Assembly: GCF_901000735.1 (NCBI RefSeq) | Contig: NC_081543.1 | Span: 28,914,771-28,978,770 of the forward strand | Direction of reading: 5' to 3' | Origin: Corylus avellana | Lineage: Eukaryota > Streptophyta > Magnoliopsida > Fagales > Betulaceae | Length of the DNA: 64,000 nucleotides | Shown: one piece after another, positions 1-13,899 of the stretch | Layout of the letters: each line of letters starts with the position of its first letter | How positions within the stretch are numbered: the stretch's first letter is position 1 | The notes under the pieces: generated by a model | Seen by the model: the letters and a program-made list of their open reading frames with translations, nothing else | The model's database searches: none | What the model was told of the DNA's origin: nothing | Program-made: the position numbers and the translations under genes

Positions 1-2300
1 GGGATTGACCTTGTTCCATCAAAGCAGCTAGCATTAAGCCCTAATGTGTGTTTTGGAAGAGCGTGCCAAAAAGAGGCGACGGCGTGATTTACAAGAGAAA
101 ATAAGGTACCCATCGACGTCCATGGTGGGAAGTAGCAGTGGGGTCGCCCTCACAGCTGTAGCCTTGTCGTATTCTCCGCCCTATTAGATTGCGACCTGCC
201 TAGCGTGGTCCCGGAACATAGTCATAAAAGGAAAAGAAAAAACAAAAAACTTGGAGAGGGAGAGAGTGTGTGGTCCCCCCACTCCCACTGCTTGGAGATT
301 ATCCGGTGTTTCGCTGTCATGCGGCCCCCACGATCCTGACCTTTCCTTTTCTTTTATCTTCCTTTGATCATGATATTTTATTTTCTTTCAAGTACCACCA
401 AAGTCAATCCAACTGCTAATCACGATTAGATAGAAAAACAAAGAGTTAATAAAACCCCATTTCTCTTCTCTAATTTATTATACCAATTGTTATGGGAAAC
501 AATGGTGGCTTGGTTCTCCTGCAACTCCAAGAGAGGTTGGATAAGATCAGAGATTTGTAACTGTTGGGATGATTCTCCTGCTTAAATTTATTTATTTATT
601 TATTTTTATTTGAACGATTCTCCTGCTTAAATTAACAAGAGTGATTATCCATTTCGACTTATTGGATAAGGATCATGACAAGAGCAATTTTATGATGAAG
701 GTTTCATTTGATTTCATGTAATGGTGTATATATATATATATATTTATTTTTTAAAAAATTAATTAATTAACATAACAATTTATTAACCATGTGATATTAT
801 ATACACCGTTAAATATATTAAACATTTAATCATAAAATGGCTCATAATCGTGTTGTCGGTTGGTTGAAAAGAGTTCAATATAACGTGTCGATATCTACAC
901 CCTTGGTTGGTTGTTGATTTTAGGCCCTACAAGAAATTAGGTTAGGTTTGATTGGTAGCCATGCCTGCTATTCTTTTTTAGGGCCACCATAGCAACATAG
1001 AATTTTGACACAACCTGCACATTGTGGCCTAGTGAATGAGCAATGAGGGTTTCCTAGGGGACAAGTATAGTGCTCGTGGAGTGCAGGCACAGACCAACTA
1101 GATTTTTACATTTCGTTGTGCTAACGGCTAAAGCAGTTTAACCTACTATGGAGGTGGCTTTTTTCCTCACAGATGTGGCACGCAAATGTTTGATGTTAAA
1201 CATGTTGGCCCGGGGGCTGACCACTCCAAAATGTCCACAGCCTCTGGTTATCATTTCACTTCAAATTAAAATGATCTTTTTCGAAATGTGTTAAGCAGAC
1301 CAGACCACCCCAATAGTACTTTTGGAGGCACTTTGGCCAACCCCAAGAGGTGTGGTGCGACCACCCCCATGGGTGGTCCGAACACCAACTAACTTTTTGT
1401 CTCTTTTTTTTTTTTTTTTTTTTGTGTGTTAATGTAACTTAGTTTAGACTAAACTGTTTATTTTAAATGAAAGACCTAAATTCCTCAAATTGCGGACCAC
1501 TAGAAAATTGCAGAAAATCTTAATCCATTTTGGACATCATTTATTAAATGTCCCCCCGAACTAACCACAAAAGAGTTTGACACTAGGAAGCATGAACATA
1601 GCTAGGGTTTCCCACCCAATGGCAATAGGGGGATAAACTATTAACCCCGGTTGCATGACGAAAACTGATGAAAAGAAATTTGTCTTGTTTCCCTGCATGT
1701 AGCTCCTCCAATTTCTGTTTCAAAAACCACAAGATTAAAGAGTTGAGATATCAGGCAACTACACGACAAGGAATTATGAACACGACGAAGTAGTCAAACT
1801 ATTACTGTAAAGCTAAAGCTTAGGACTATGGAAGTCGTTTTCGTAATTAAAGGTAGGGCCACAGGCCTAGCTCCTTGTCGACGAGGAAGTTGCTAGACAT
1901 GACGGATACTGAACTTACAAGGGATTTATGGAAGATGCATGCAATCAAGCTTCTTCTGCTGATAGCCTGTCAAAAATTAAAACCCAACAGAGTTCGTTCG
2001 TCAACTTGTCATACCGCATAAAATAAATATCTGACCTGTAATTTGATAGTAACGTTAGTGTAATAAACTTTTGCACGTGCGCATTAGATTGATATTTCTT
2101 CTAAACATATCATTAGGATTGATGGCATAGTTGTAAACAGAGTTTGCATAGACAAGCTTGTGGGGGCGGGACATGGTGGCCATAAAGTGGTCCTCCGTAT
2201 GCGATTCCCCCAACACCAAGGCTATCACACCAAGACCTAACATTATCTTGAATCTTTTCCAGTTAGTCAAGCGGAGACCAGTCTTAATCTGGCTATTATT
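1..2300. other. Intergenic, no supported gene
   Basis: AT-rich spacer with poly-A/T runs, a TA microsatellite near 725-745 and a TTTA-type run near 585-610. The first 350 bases are less AT-rich and could be flank or promoter of a gene outside the window, but no splice-compatible reading frame is visible. The 3' UTR of the MINDY gene probably runs from 2514 into about 2300. Confidence 0.5.
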
Positions 2301-2514
2301 TCCAAAAGGAAAATAAAAATAAAATAAAGTAAAGAAAGTGAACATTGAGGGCCTGGCCATGTGGTACTATATACTTGCATTATTTACAGTAAAAAAAAAA
2401 AAATGTAAAATAACATATACGTCGAATACGGTTGAGTAATAGCATGGAATACAAAGGGACCAACACACCATTTACAAAAAGCTTCCGAACTGCCTGCGTG
2501 AACTTCACGCACAT

Positions 2515-5500
2515 TCACATCACAGTACACTTATCTTTTGATTTTGGTTCAGGCTTGGACGATGCGGATGAGGATGAGGACGGGTTCCTGCCATTGTTTC
2601 TTGGCACCTGCAAAAAGCCATTGGGTGAAGAAATCCACATATTTTGTTTCCAGAATGGAAGGAGTCCATTTTTCCCCTAATATTCAGTTTTCCATTCTAA
2701 AAAAATAAATAAATAAATAAATAAAAAGACAGAAACTTCTCTCTTTTTTTGCTTCAAAACCTAATTCAATGTTATAACTTCAACTTGAACTACTTCACAT
2801 ATTAACCCAATAGTTCACTTCCCAAGGCCCCACAAACTGATGCAACAAAGACCGTGGCAAAGAACTGTTGACAGATGGTCTCAAAAAAAAAAAAAAAAAA
2901 ATGAATTAGATGGTCGAAAAAATGAATTCTACCTGGGGACCAGTGACCAGCCTTGAACTGCCAATGGATGATTGCTGCTGTGAATTATGACGTTGTGGTT
3001 GTTGCTCAAACTCCTCTTGTTGTAGGGCAATTGCCAATTGCAGATCAGAACTGCCAGAAAGAGGTATAAACATTTTAACTGCAAATTCTAACTCCATAGG
3101 CGAATTTTAATCATAATTTAGTAAAAGAAAAAGACTCCTCGGAATAATTTTGAACAGTTGGCCTAAAATATAAAAAAAAAAAAACAAAATAATCGAGATG
3201 ATGTTTTGATTTTTAAAATTCACCCCTTCACACTTTTCTGACTATAGTCGAGCATTTCATTATCTCATTCTGAAATAATAAAAATGAAGCAAAAGCATTT
3301 ATTGCAAAAGACAGATAGCAGCAGACTGTGATCCAAAGAGAATCGAACTAAACATCATCCATCTTATCTATTATAAAAAATATTTTCTTAAAACAAAATA
3401 TTAAAAATCAATGGGTGCACCAGTAATAAAGTTGAGAAAATTACTTTATATTCAAACCCGCTTGAGCTGCACTATCGATGCTGGCAAGATAGTCCTAAAG
3501 GACATTCAAATTAGTATCACGGAAGCAACTCTTGATGAGATTACATATACCTTGGGATTTAAGAAAATACATACAGCAGTGCTAGCCATAACATTATGTT
3601 CATCCCAAGCATCATTTGTGCGACTTTCTACCTTGAATTCCTTAAAGTTTCCTGTCATGAACAATGTATCCCCATTGACCTGAAATGAAAAGCATGAAAG
3701 GAATTATAACTGGGACACTTCTCAAAACAACATCTAACAAAATAACAAGATCGGAACAATTAGAATTTTCAAACTTAAAAGCCCCATTTGCTTATCCTTT
3801 TGGACATCTTCCCCATTTAGAATTAAGAGGAAAAAAAAAAGAAAAAAAAAGAAAGATGCACTTCTGGCATAACGGTCATTAATAATGGCACAGCCACTGT
3901 CATGCATACATATTTACAAAGACACACAATACATGCAGATGTATGTAAAATAGCTCTAATGGTCAATCAAGAAGTATAGCCAAAGTATTAAACCCATTTC
4001 AAAAACAAAACTCTGAGGTACAAGGAAAGGAAAGTCACACTAAAGGATAAGAATTAATCCGGTTTCGGCTAGAATTAAAACAGCAGCCAAACCTTGAACA
4101 AATTGACAATATTTACTATTGTGATGCATTGACTCCAGAAAAGATTGCAGAGTAAGCACTTTACCTCGTTTAGTTTTTCCCATACCAAATCAGGCTGATT
4201 TATGTAACCTTGGTCTGTAGCTAGAAGATAAAGTTCACCATCAAACTGCAGCAAAAGGAGATTCAGGTATTATTTAAGAATTGATGGTCAGGGACTGTGG
4301 AACTTAAAGCTTATAAACACTATAGACGTTTGCTTCAAATTTTCACCATTAATAACTGCAGTCAGCAGTTCATAAGCAGCAAAATCAATGATCAGACCAC
4401 GTGAAACAAGAATATTCCAGCTCTTACTGACCTTAAACATGGTGCTGAAGTGATTATTACGGAAAAAAACACAAAGTTCACGCTCTTTAAGACCTTCTCG
4501 TAAGCAGAAAAGGCTGCAAAGCATTAAAAACAATCATATAGAGAACTTCCAAGTACCCAACATCACAAAACATGAGGATTAAGAAAAAGAAACTAGAAGT
4601 TATGTAGTGCCACAGTAAATCAACATACCCATAAATGGTCAACTGACTAGCATTGTTCTTCAAAAAACTACCGATCAGCTCACCTAAAAGCCAATCAAAA
4701 AGAGAAGAAGAGTTTCTTTTAGATAAGTTCAAGACCATATTAATTGGACACTTAGAGATAAATCATCCATGCACATATCAAGCATCAATTTCTTTGATAT
4801 GCCACTAACCTTGTTGTGGAGTGATTTCATCCTTGGATCTTGCATTACAAGCATCTATGGTGCTTTTGTCAGCTTGTTTTGCAAGAATCGCCTCACCTTC
4901 ATACACAGGTTCCCGGTCCTCAAGTACCACAGTTCTGGAATCCAATATACATTCCTCTCCTTCATATATGGGCTCACTGCCACCAACATTTGAAGTCAAA
5001 GCTTTGGAGGCATCTATGTGCTGAATTTTTCCACTAGATAAATCTGAATCTGCATTTGGTGAAGATAAGCATGATAATTCTGTTGTGCTACACCCACCTA
5101 GCTTATCTGCAGATTCATGAACATTAGTTGCAACACTGGATTGATTCGTAACTTCTTCATCCCCTCTAGAAACATCCATATGGCTCTCATCCAAAGATGC
5201 AGTTCCTCTTCCAGGAGAAAGGGAAAGGGCACTTCCACTTTGGAGCAATGTGTCAACATCAGTATTCTCAACCACATTATTGTGAAGGATATGTTCTTCA
5301 GATTCCACAGAAGTTAACTGATCAAGGTGATCTCCCACATCAGTTTTTGAGGATGAGCTGAATGCTTGCCCTGGTAAATTTTCTTTAAATATGACATCAC
5401 TGTCATTGCTTGTGGCTTTGCAGTCATCTAATACAGATGGTTCCAGTTTATGAAAATTGTTATATTCAGGACCGATACACTTGTCCAATCTATCCACAGA

Positions 5501-8500
5501 ATCTACAGGCATAACCCCCTTAAGATACGCATTTTCATAGGAGGAACTGACAGATAGAGTCCCTCCATTAGTATTGGCTACAAGAGTATCACCCACTGAA
5601 GTAGTTGTTTCAACCTCAGACAGATTCAAAGCTCTCAAAAGCTCCGCTTCTTCTTCAAGGTCTCCTTTTCTTACGTTCTGGTTATCAGAGACTGAACGTG
5701 GAGACTCATCAAAAGATGTGGCCTTTGAAAGGCATGGAGAAGGAACACCTAGAGTTGCAGTTGTTGCAGCGGCAAAATCAACACAATCTTCTTCAGGAAT
5801 GTCCTTACATGCACCCTCCACATTTCGTGTTTCCAGGGCTACAAGCTCTCCTGTAAGAGCATTGTAGGACTTTGACCCGATAGCATTAGCGGTACCATTG
5901 TCCTGGAAAACGTAGAGGAAAATCTTATTATAAAACAAAAAGACCACAAAGTACATAGAAACTGATATGTGCTTCAAAAAAATTGAAGACATGATCAAGC
6001 CCTGTTAGATGATTAAAAACCAGGGACGAACTAGATGCTAAATATAGCCTACTGTGGCATAGTGGCAATGTCCCTTTATCAAATAAGTAGCCATTGAAAA
6101 ACTATAGATCCCAACTTTCCAAAGCAATAAAGTAGTATACTTCTGTCTACCAATTCCAAACGTGCCTAACAACTGTATTCATCATATATATATATAAGCA
6201 AAAACCTTCAAGAGAATAACTTAGAATTAACTTAGAATTACGACAAGTAGCAGTCTAAAATGCTGACAAGTGTCCCTTTAATGTATCCCTAGAATGCTTA
6301 TATGATATATGACATTTAAGCATAAATCAAAATATATTAGAAATCTAAAACAAATAGGATTTCTTTGGTATCCTAATATTAATAACTTGTGATTAATGTC
6401 CAAAAATTAATCACATATTAGCAAAAGTAGTGACCTAAGTTGCTTAAAAATTTGACACGTGGCATTTTAAAATATCGACAAGTGAAACATTTTCTATTTA
6501 CGAATACACACACAGGGTTACATAATCCTTTATTTTTGGCTAGGTATTTATCAAGAACAAATGTTTTCTTAAATAGTATTCAATTATTCTTTAATAATAT
6601 TTACAAATACACAAATAGGGTTGCATAATCTTTTATTTTTGGCTATGTTTTTATGAAGACCGTATTTTATTAAAAAATTTTATAAACAATATTAAAGTTA
6701 AATTCTTTAATATTATTTACGAATACACAAATTGGGTTACAAAATCTTTTATTTTTGGCTAAATATTTTTTTTTTAATAAATAATAACCAGTCTTATTAA
6801 AAGCGTATGGCTCCCCAAGGTACACAGGGAGTATACAAAAGATCACCTAACTAGAAAAAAAAAAGCGAGCAAGGAAATCATCATAACTAATCGACAACGG
6901 AAACAGATGTGCCACAGTCCAAAGATACAAAGTGTGAAAACAAGAGGATAAAATGTCCTCCAAAGACCTCTCCAAGTTCTCAAAGTACCTATTGTTTCTT
7001 TCCTGCCATAAACACCAAAACAGACACGTATGCACCATCTTCCACACCACAACACTCCTCCGCCTCCCAGAAGACTACCAACAGGCTAAAAGATCAAATA
7101 CCCGTCTAGGCATCACCCAAGCCATCTCAAAGCGACTAAAGATGGCGTACCACAAAGCAGAAGCAACCTCACAATGAAGAATGAGATGATCCACCGTCCC
7201 CTCACTCCTCTTGCACATGCAACACTTGTTTATCACAATGACGTGACACTTCCTAAGATTATCCAATGTCAAAATTTTGCCTAGAGCCACTGACCAAACA
7301 AAAAAAGGCACTCTTAGAGGAGCCTACGTCCGCCACACACTCTTCCAAGGGAAACTTCTACCCTCATTGCCAGCCAAAGAATAAAAGAGGGCCTTAACCT
7401 TGAATAGACCTCTTTTGGAAGAAGTCCACCACAATCCATCTTCACACCCTTGTCTCACTCTGACTGAATGCAACACCTATAGAAAGGACGCAAAGACTTC
7501 CAACTCCCAATCATGTGCCTCTCAGGTGAAACTCACATTCCACTGATTTAAACCTCCCAACATCTCCATATTAGCCGCAACTGAAGCATTCTTCTCACGA
7601 GCAATCCATATAAAACTAGAAAGGCTACCTAGAGAACCGAATCTCCACACCACAAGTCATGCCAAAAGCTAATCCTCGTTCCATCTCCCACCACATATCT
7701 AGTACAGCCTTTAAAGGTCTCCCACCCTTTCCTGATATTCTTCCACAACCCCACCCCATGAGAACAAAAGTGTGCTTAAAATAGTATTCCAATAAGTGTT
7801 TAAAATCGTGAAGTATCATACCTAAAGAAAAAAAAAATGAAAAGAAAAGAAAACTCGCACTATCAAAGAAAATGTTTTGCCAAAGAAAATGAAAAGGCTC
7901 AAACATCTTGGCAAATAGAGGATTGTGTCTTCATCGCGCTTTCAATTTCTAGGTGCTGGAGTTCAATCTTCTTTCATTGCAATAGTGTATATTTAGTCTT
8001 TTTTTTTTTTTATAAGTAATATATTTAGTCTTTTATATTTGTATTTAGTTTCTGGCGTTTATGGTTTTGCCATGAGATGAATCTTTTAAGCACTTTGCAC
8101 CTTAAGATTTGTCAGAAGAGAGCAGCAGAGAGATTAAGCAAAACTTCTTTGAGGCCAGGTCTCAACAAAGCCTCAATTCAAAGGTCCGTCTTCTTTCTTT
8201 AAAAAAATTATATGAGGTTTTTTTTTAATATTATTTTTTTGTACACAAATATAAGATGAAAAAATCAGAGAGTGCAAATAAACTCATAAAGGTAGGAACA
8301 AATTTTCCTCGGCTTAAATCTGAGTTTATTTTTATAATTTGATAGTATCATTGTTTTTAGAAAAGTTTATTTTTTTCCTATTTGTAATGTGTTTTAAGAT
8401 GTAATTTTATGTGTTATGTATTTGTTATCTGGAAGACGTGGCTTTGGCAACTTAAAGTTTCTTATGAAGAATTTAAGACAAAAACCGAGCTGTTATAGGC

Positions 8501-11500
8501 TAGTTTTTTTAATAAAACACAAATAAAGATACCCAGCACTCCTAGATTTTCCACTCCTTGTTTACATGGGTGGAAATGCCATTTGGTCCAAAGACCATTG
8601 GCTCAACAACTGCAGATATTAGGACCGTCAGGAGAGGGGGGAAAAAACAAGAAAAGAAAGCAACAGAAGCATAAGATCCTAACTAGGTACACTGTTTACC
8701 TAGAGTACAGTTTTTTCTGCAAGCAAATGTAAGGTTGTTAAAAGATCCTAACCAGATAACCATTGAGAACCCTTGAGTTATTTAACTCCTACACAACCCA
8801 ACCCATACCTAATCCACACTAAATGGATAAAAAGGATTCCTAACCATTCCACCCTTGCAACTCCACCACAATCAAGATTACTGTTTGTCCTTCAGATCCT
8901 TTCTGATGGTATCACTTGTAGTAACCTAGGGCATCAAGAATTCACATCACATTCAACTAACTATTTACATCCTTCATCATTAGAAACACACTACGCACAT
9001 CACCAAGTCCTCAAGCTTCATCATGTCAGGACCATCAAGGCCCCAGACAAATCTCTGACACTAGGCAAGATCTCTTAGACCCCGACTATCAAAAATTCAC
9101 CAACAAATTCTCATGACACTTTTGCTAGCAACTGCATGAGAATATTTTGAAAGGAACATCCAAACCTACAACTTGAATAACACTGCAGTTACAATGTTAA
9201 ATGAACGAGGCTTGGACTTCAAAATTTAAAGGCACCCATGAGACACACACTTACATGCCAAAAATCAAATTATGTACAAACTAGCATACTCCTAAAAATA
9301 CAATTTAATTATTAATTGTAATTTTGCATCAATGCATTTCAAGCTTTTTTTTTTTTTTGAAGACTAGAAACTTTAACTCCACTGAGAAGTTTCCTAACAA
9401 ACATTTAAAGGAAACTGAAACCAATGCCTATTAGGTTTTCTAAATCCGTTTGCAAATTTTATGAGCTATAATCTAAGCACAGATTTTTTTTAAAACAAAA
9501 AAAATTCCCACAATGTGGGAGAGTTGATACAGAATCAAAGAGGCTTTTGATACTGTTTCCTGAGTCTATAAAAATTAAATAGTTTGCTCGTTTCTCAATA
9601 TTTTAGTCCAGTAGGGAATACAATTAAAGGTATTCTACCTGATACAAGTCAGAGAAAAAAATATCCGAAGCCCAAGAGTTCCCTGCTAAAATTTAAGAGC
9701 TAGAGATAAAATCTGATTCAAGGAGATGAGCCATGAACAGGTCACTGGCAACATAGAAGGAAACAGCCTCAGTCTGCAGACAGAAAACATAAATCCTATA
9801 TATGGAAGAGGAAGGTCTGATGAAACCTATAAGAACCACTAGATAGATGACAACAAAAACATCGTGGTAAAAGCATCACCATCAAAATTCTCGTAACAGC
9901 ACAAGCGATGACCAATAAAAGGATTATAATGTGAATATATTGGATAACACCAAACTACAAATATATGGTACAGACAAAATTGTAGAAATTCTATTCCACA
10001 TGGTCAAACCCATTGGCTAAAAACCAACAATATACACCATTAAAATGGCAGTCTCTGAGTAACTCAAACTAAATAGTATTTCTAATGCTAGAAAGTGCAA
10101 ACCTGTGGATCAACTATCCAGCCGTGATATAGTGGAATGTCCAATAGATCAAATATGGCACACTCTCGAGTAAACTCAAAATCATCTATTCTGCAGGTAG
10201 CATTAACGTTCTGGTCAAAAATACATAAAGAAAATGACAATAAAAAACAGGTAGAAGAATGAAAAATCGGACCTCCTGAATTTTATATTTACATCAATGC
10301 CAGTTGCAAGTCGAGGAAGTAGATCAATTGCGTCAGCAATGTTCTGTTGTTGATTTTCAACATACCCTGCATCCTTATTCTGCAACATGATAAGAAATAT
10401 GGTTAATTCAAATTACACCAGTAAATAGTAGAACCATAAGTGACTGAGAAACAAAGATATTACATTGAAATTACTGTTGGAATCAATTAATCTTTCAGCA
10501 ACCAGTGAAAGCAATTTCTCCTGTGAGACTTCCACTGTATCTGGACTCAAATTCAAGTTATTCTTTAGCAGAAGAACATTACCTGCAAAAACTCCAAGTG
10601 TAACCCATCTCATTCCCAGCAAATACTAGCAAGAAATACCCAAGAAACCTCAAATAATTACTGGCACAAAAGCCAATGCAACCCCAAACACCATCCCCAA
10701 TCCAACTTAAAAAGAGAAAGATATAAAATAAAGGCAAGATAAGCGTATAAACTAAGCACATGATCTTTAAATAACATGGAAAAGTAACAAACTCGTCCAG
10801 GCACGCATCATGTAACAGAATTATTCCCAATAAGCTTCAAATAATGGAACTGTTGACTCTATACTCCATCACTATTCCAAATTCTTTCAATTCCAAATTC
10901 AAACTGAAACAGTATTAGATGACGTTGGAGGATCAATTTTTAAATTCCAGTATAATATTTGATAGGAAATTCTAGATTATGCAATTTAGTTGACCCTTGT
11001 ATAGTTGCCAAGAAACCAAAAGAAAAGAGGGACGGAGGGGAAAGGAAATTTAGAGCTCAATGTTTTCTATCATTTTAGATGTATAAAATGATAAATCAAG
11101 AAAACCAATAAAATATTTGAAGTTGGCCAGTTGAGAGGAGAACTTAGTTATCTTGGTTGACAAATAACAAAAGAGGCTAACTTCAACTCAAAGTATGTTA
11201 CCATACTTTCTTTAAAAAAAAAATAATAAAGAATTTGGAAAAGGGAAGTGAGCAAGAAAGAGTGGTGAAAGAAACAAAGGTGCTAAATATTAAAAAATTA
11301 AGACATTCCAAAAAATTTAATGAATACAAAATGTGCAATTTCAATTGTAATACCAAACATCTATCATCAAAGTATTGTTCAAATTTTGATCCTGAATAAA
11401 AAGAACAAGACCCGTTAACTGAAAAAAATTGTAGAATGCTAATGAGGTGATAAAATTGCAAAGTATTCATATTGATTTGCAATTCTTATGTCAAAACAAT

Positions 11501-13726
11501 CTTATCACAAGATCTATTGTTGATAATAAGACCTTCCAAACTGCTAAACAAATGAGAATGATGATTAACAAGGTCGGCATGGTTTTTTTCATAGATTTTA
11601 TCATAAGACTTACATAAACCAACATGATATACAAGGATTAAAAAAATCATGAATCCATTTCGTTGCAGAACAAAAAGAATCAAAAGTACAAGAATATAAC
11701 TAATCCTATAACTTTCATAATCTGGAAGCAAATGGAACTAAAACCCGAGCTCTAACCTTGTACGCCGATATGGTTTAACTAATTAAATTGTTCACTCACT
11801 CAGGAATTTTTTTAAAAAAAAGTTTATGTAAGAATCAAAATTTTCTTCTATTTTCCTAAGTTTTCCCAGCAACAAAGGGGAGAGATGAAAAAAATCTACA
11901 ATAAAGAAGCAACAGTGAGTTGCAGTAGAGAAAGAGAGACAGAGAAAGATTCGCTCAAAATAAGTATAATCTGACCTAATAACAGAACCTTTCAATCCAA
12001 AAATCAAAATAGGTTGCAAAATATAATTTTATTTTTAATTTTTAATTTTTTGATAAGTAAAATAGGTTGCAAAATATAATCATATTGGATACCATTTCTC
12101 AACTGTGAAGCTCCCAAACAACTATAAAATTCCAACATTTTGTTTGCCAAGAAAAACTAAAATAAATATATACTTTTGACATTTATATTTCACAATCACA
12201 AACAAGAAGTCCACTCAACTATGCCTAACAAAATGCAGCTAATTTTCACTTTCTTGCACAAAAAAAAAATAACAATAACCAAACATTGAAATACTCAATT
12301 TCCTCTATATGCTAAGTTATCTCATCAAACATACAGATTAATAAAAATATAAAAAATAAAAAATAAAATAAAAAGAAGAAGAAAAAAAAATAGCAGAAAT
12401 GAGAGGCAGAGAGAGAACAAAACTAAAACTGTTTTTCAATTCTAACGGTAAATGAAAAACAACTATAGCTACATTTAGAAGTAATCACCCCCAAATTGCC
12501 AGAACATCCAAGAGAACAATAAAAACAAAGAAATTGTCGAACTGGCCCTATGTTTGGTTACTCGGAAAAGTTAAGTAACAACCTCAAAAACTATGATTCC
12601 AAATGCCAAAATTTCACCTCTAACTATGCCTAATACAACTATTTGGCCAGTCAATGGGAAATACTTACTTTCTTGGAAAGCAAAAGAACATTTGACATAA
12701 CTTGCAATCTTACTATTTCTCCTTGACCTTACTTAACTCAGCTATTAAATGGACAATAAAGAAAATCCGCAATCAAGAAGACAACAAATAATAAGCGGGT
12801 GCGTGTGTGTGTGTGAGAGAGAGAGTGAGAGAGAGAGAGTCATAAACCCTAAAACAAGACAAAACTTATAGCACAATCTTCAATTTGAAAATATATCCAG
12901 ACATGATAATTAGAACAATCAAATTTTTATTCTCAGTACAGAATTTCAACAATAAACCAAAAAATAATCAGAAAACTATTGCATTAAGTATCCAATTAAT
13001 CATTTCTTTTCACATTTGGTTGCTCAGAAATCGTAGGAAAAATAAAAGGAAAATCAACATCTAAAACTTCCAATTTGGACACCACCTAACTATCCCTAGC
13101 AAACCATTCCCCTTGATTGTCACAGAATTCTCCACTTTCTCGAAACCAAAGCAAAATCAAACCTAACATTCTAAACCTAGTAGCACAATCTCCAATCCAA
13201 TAGTACATCCAGATAAGATAACTAGAATGATCAAATCTTGATTCTCAGTAAAGAATTTTAACAAATAACCAAAAATGATCTGAAATTTATTGCATCTAAG
13301 GGTCCCACTAATCATTTCCTTTCACGTTTGGTTGCTAAGAAACCGTAGGAAATCAAAATGAAAATCAAAACCTAAATCTTCAATATCAAACAGCGCCAAA
13401 CGGCCCCTACCACAACCATTCCCCTTGACTGTCACAGAACTGTCCAAATTCTCAAATTCTCAAAACCGAAACAAAACGAAACCTAACCTTCTCGCTCCAG
13501 TTTCTCGGCAAAAAAACAAAACGAGAAAAGACAAAAACCCTAGCGGAGAGAGAAACAGAGAAAGGAATAGGAATTTACAGATGGCGAGAAGAGGGCAGGG
13601 GCCATTGTCGTTTTGTAGGACGACAGGGGTGGTGCGTCCCAAGAACTGAATGAGCTTCGTCTTGTGCACGCACTCCTTCACTTGCTGCTCCTGCGGCTCT
13701 TCGGAGGGAGGAGTCGACGACGCCAT
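2515..13726 (-). CDS. MINDY: MINDY-family (FAM63/DUF544) K48-linkage deubiquitinase
   Basis: Cysteine protease of the MINDY class, a family that trims K48-linked polyubiquitin chains. Twelve coding exons on the minus strand: 13726-13579, 10582-10464, 10379-10273, 10190-10103, 5902-4810, 4683-4629, 4513-4432, 4245-4165, 3679-3575, 3494-3445, 3050-2933 and 2607-2515. Together they give 2139 nt, or 712 residues, with every phase consistent. Catalytic signatures are visible: LQNDNGPCPLLAI gives Gln38 and Cys44, and LYHGWIVDPQ gives His147. The TANAIGSKSYNAL and CLREGLKERELCVFFRNNHF stretches are also typical. A Ser/Glu-rich segment of roughly 330 residues from the 1.1-kb exon 5 separates the two halves of the domain. 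LQLAIALQQEEFEQQ near residues 646-660 looks like a MIU/UIM ubiquitin-binding helix. The protein ends in Cys-Thr-Val-Met, a CaaX-type prenylation box. Introns 1 (3.0 kb) and 4 (4.2 kb) hold repeats. The start is the ATG of the conserved N-terminal exon. Confidence 0.93.
6496..6765. repeat. Three degenerate direct repeats in MINDY intron 4
   Basis: A segment of about 55 bases, beginning with TTTACGAATACACA and running into CTTTTATTTTTGGCTA, occurs three times, starting near 6496, 6598 and 6717. The repeats sit immediately next to the poly-A end of the LINE relic. Their origin is unknown. Confidence 0.6.
6766..7790 (-). mobile_element. 3' end of a dead LINE (L1-type) retrotransposon in MINDY intron 4
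   Basis: The minus strand shows the C-terminal part of a plant LINE polyprotein. A zinc-binding reverse-transcriptase tail (zf-RVT) lies at 7311-7075, with the CCMC...VDHLILHC cysteine/histidine pattern. It is preceded by SFPWKSVWRT and followed by a conserved WCLWQERNNRYFENLERS tail (about 7050-6850). An A-rich end (T run on the plus strand, 6766-6776) marks the 3' terminus. An in-frame TAG in the linker before APLRVPFFVW and frame changes between segments show that it is inactive and 5'-truncated. It lies in the same orientation as the host gene and wholly inside its intron. Confidence 0.8.
8000..10100. other. Remainder of MINDY intron 4, no gene seen
   Basis: AT-rich intronic sequence with no exon-like frame that would fit the phase 0 join between exons 4 and 5. 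No recognisable element was found. Confidence 0.5.
12870..13495. repeat. Tandem duplication of about 312 bp in MINDY intron 1
   Basis: Two diverged head-to-tail copies, 12870-13181 and 13182-13495. Both start with GCACAATCT(T/C)CAAT and share ATTCTCAGTA(C/A)AGAATTT, CATTT(C)CTTTTCAC(A/G)TTTGGTTGCT and CCATTCCCCTTGA(T/C)TGTCACAGAA. The distal copy ends just before coding exon 1. The duplication is intronic and does not include coding sequence. Confidence 0.7.
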
Positions 13727-13899
13727 TTCTGTGAGCGATTTGGCTTTGAAGAGTTGTTCGCGAAGCTCCGGTCCACTGAGTCGGTTTCGGTTTCGGTTTC
13801 GTAGGCAGCGAAGCGAATGAATTGGTCGTCAGAGAGAGAAAAAAAAAAAAAAAAGCAAAACTTATAAAAGCAGGCCGAGAGAGGGAGAGGTAGGAGAAG

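Noticed and set aside
2055..2360. 101-codon open frame on the minus strand
   Set aside because: It lies just downstream of the MINDY stop on the same strand, probably around the 3' UTR, shows no family I recognise, and has no splice or promoter context. It is kept as an unproven small frame only.
4487..4738. Minus-strand open frame covering 4738-4487
   Set aside because: It is read-through of MINDY exon 6 into the intron. Only 4683-4629 is coding.
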